Of a stretch of 6,838 nt of DNA, positions 6,063 through 6,838 are shown in pieces. Position numbers and translations under genes: made by a program. Under the pieces are notes generated by a model. The model saw nothing but the letters and a program-made list of their open reading frames with translations, did no database searches and was not told the DNA's origin. Each line of letters starts with the position of its first letter. Within the stretch, counting starts at the first letter, position 1. Origin of the DNA: Chloroflexota bacterium (lineage in GTDB: Bacteria; Chloroflexota; Limnocylindria; Limnocylindrales; CSP1-4); the NCBI GenBank assembly GCA_013695505.1, contig JACDAH010000050.1, forward strand, positions 1 to 6,838. Reading direction: 5' to 3'.

Positions 6063-6838
6063 GTGAACCCTTCGACGGTCGCGACCTCCACGCCCGAGCT
6101 CGGGTCGGAGGCGAGCCTCGCCCGACCGCGAACGACGCCGTCATCGTGCTCGATCGCGTCGTGCCCGAGGTGTCCGGCGACCTCGCGCAGGAACAGGTCT
6201 GCCGACATCGGCACACTGCCATTGGCGGTCTCGGTACCAGCCAGCGTGATGCTCCGTCCGGCCTCTCCGCCGGTCCACTCCTCGGCCGTCCGTTCGCTCG
6301 TGAACGAGCCGGGCACCTCGAGGGCCCAACCCTCGTGGACGATCGTGACCGGCCAGCGCCGATAGCCGATCCGGGTCGGCTCGTGGTCCGCCGGTCCGCC
6401 GGCGAGCCCGCCCCCACCGCGATCGAGCAGGGCGCGCGTCGCCGGATCCGGTTGTCCTCGGAGCTGGAAGAGCTCCCGCCACTCCGACCACGGCCAGGCC
6501 AGGCCCGGTTCGAGTGCGTAGGCCCTCCGAAGCGTCCCGAGCACGTCGTCGACAAGCTGGATCTCGTCGACGCCGACCGGCGGGCGCCAGCGGACCTCGA
6601 GCCAGAGTTGGGTGAGCGCCCGGCCGAGCAGGTAGCGGGCGTCCATCGCGTCGGCCACCCATGGCCAGACGTCGGCGGCGGTGCGTGGATCGCCGAGGGC
6701 ACGCTCGAGCCAGGTGTCGTCCCGCGGGCCGAGGACGCACGCGACCGCTCCGTCGAACGTGAACCGGAGGCCGGGCGGCGTTCCGAGATGAAGACCCTTC
6801 GCGCCCTGCCGGCGGGCGTCCCGGACCGCGATCAGCGC
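6026..6838 (-). CDS. Protein of unknown function, 5' end outside window, probable 3' frameshift
   Basis: I do not recognise this family. The frame is open from the right edge (codon 1 at 6838-6836) for 270 residues, so the GTG at 6658 is internal: upstream codons read PPGLRFTFDGAVACVLG and DDTWLERALGDP, normal protein. The N-terminal visible part (about 40-140) looks alpha-helical and Trp/Leu-rich (VWPWVADAMDARYLLG, RRAYALEPGLAWPW). A Gly-rich linker follows at about 144-152. The C-terminal part (about 160 onward) looks like a beta-rich domain (WPVTIVHEGWALEVPG, RSITLAGTETANG). No signal peptide or membrane segment is visible. The intact frame ends with FTRSAAAVRRSGL and a TGA at 6028-6026, an abrupt low-complexity end, whereas a one-base shift near 6063 continues into a convincing tail ending at 5964. 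It may therefore be a sequencing error or a recent pseudogene. The next gene on the same strand starts about 280 nt downstream under its own promoter. Confidence 0.72.
   Translation of the reverse strand, partial: ALIAVRDARRQGAKGLHLGTPPGLRFTFDGAVACVLGPRDDTWLERALGDPRTAADVWPWVADAMDARYLLGRALTQLWLEVRWRPPVGVDEIQLVDDVLGTLRRAYALEPGLAWPWSEWRELFQLRGQPDPATRALLDRGGGGLAGGPADHEPTRIGYRRWPVTIVHEGWALEVPGSFTSERTAEEWTGGEAGRSITLAGTETANGSVPMSADLFLREVAGHLGHDAIEHDDGVVRGRARLASDPSSGVEVATVEGFTRSAAAVRRSGL

Noticed and set aside
6010..6702. A 230-codon minus-strand frame overlapping the right-hand gene
   Set aside because: Ser/Arg/Thr/Pro-rich shadow. The frame ending at 6026 has the balanced composition of a real protein and runs to the window edge.
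1..6838. CRISPR array, tRNA/rRNA genes, insertion sequence or prophage genes
   Set aside because: No regularly spaced direct repeats, no tRNA-like cloverleaf noticed, no transposase, integrase or terminal inverted repeats seen on either strand. The Cas4-like nuclease domain is part of the helicase fusion and not next to other cas genes.

Overview
The window is strongly GC-rich (about 70% by eye), with GC-biased third codon positions and GTG starts. Two genes start with no Shine-Dalgarno but with a TAnnnT box exactly 6 nt before the GTG, which suggests leaderless mRNAs. This fits a high-GC bacterium such as Actinomycetota or a GC-rich Chloroflexota lineage. The sequence alone does not decide which, and there is no rRNA or tRNA to help. 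I see no CRISPR array, insertion sequence, phage gene or attachment site.

Layout, left to right. Bases 1-596 (+) hold the C-terminal part of an M20-family zinc deacylase/peptidase (ArgE/DapE-like), cut by the window edge. Bases 597-832 are the gap between convergent genes and hold two weak hairpins. Bases 833-2101 (-) encode a 12-helix major facilitator transporter. Bases 2102-2145 are a 44-nt gap with a GC-rich hairpin followed by a leaderless-type promoter for the transporter. Bases 2146-5682 (-) encode a 1178-residue protein joining a Cas4/Dna2-like Fe-S RecB-type nuclease, an RNase H-like DEDD nuclease and a UPF1/Dna2-like SF1 helicase (TM0106 family). Bases 5683-5963 are non-coding as far as I can tell and hold a leaderless-type promoter next to the helicase gene plus two inverted repeats. 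Bases 5964-6838 (-) hold an unrecognised gene that enters from beyond the right edge and appears to carry a one-base frameshift near its 3' end.

How the genes relate. The helicase-nuclease and transporter genes share a strand and sit 44 nt apart, but each has its own TAnnnT-N6-GTG start and a hairpin separates them. They need not be one operon, and I see no shared pathway. The most notable item is the helicase-nuclease: it resembles eukaryotic/archaeal Dna2 (Fe-S nuclease plus SF1 helicase) with a second, DEDD-type nuclease inserted between the two parts, and all catalytic motifs look intact. The family is already recognised, but its biological role is, to my knowledge, not established.
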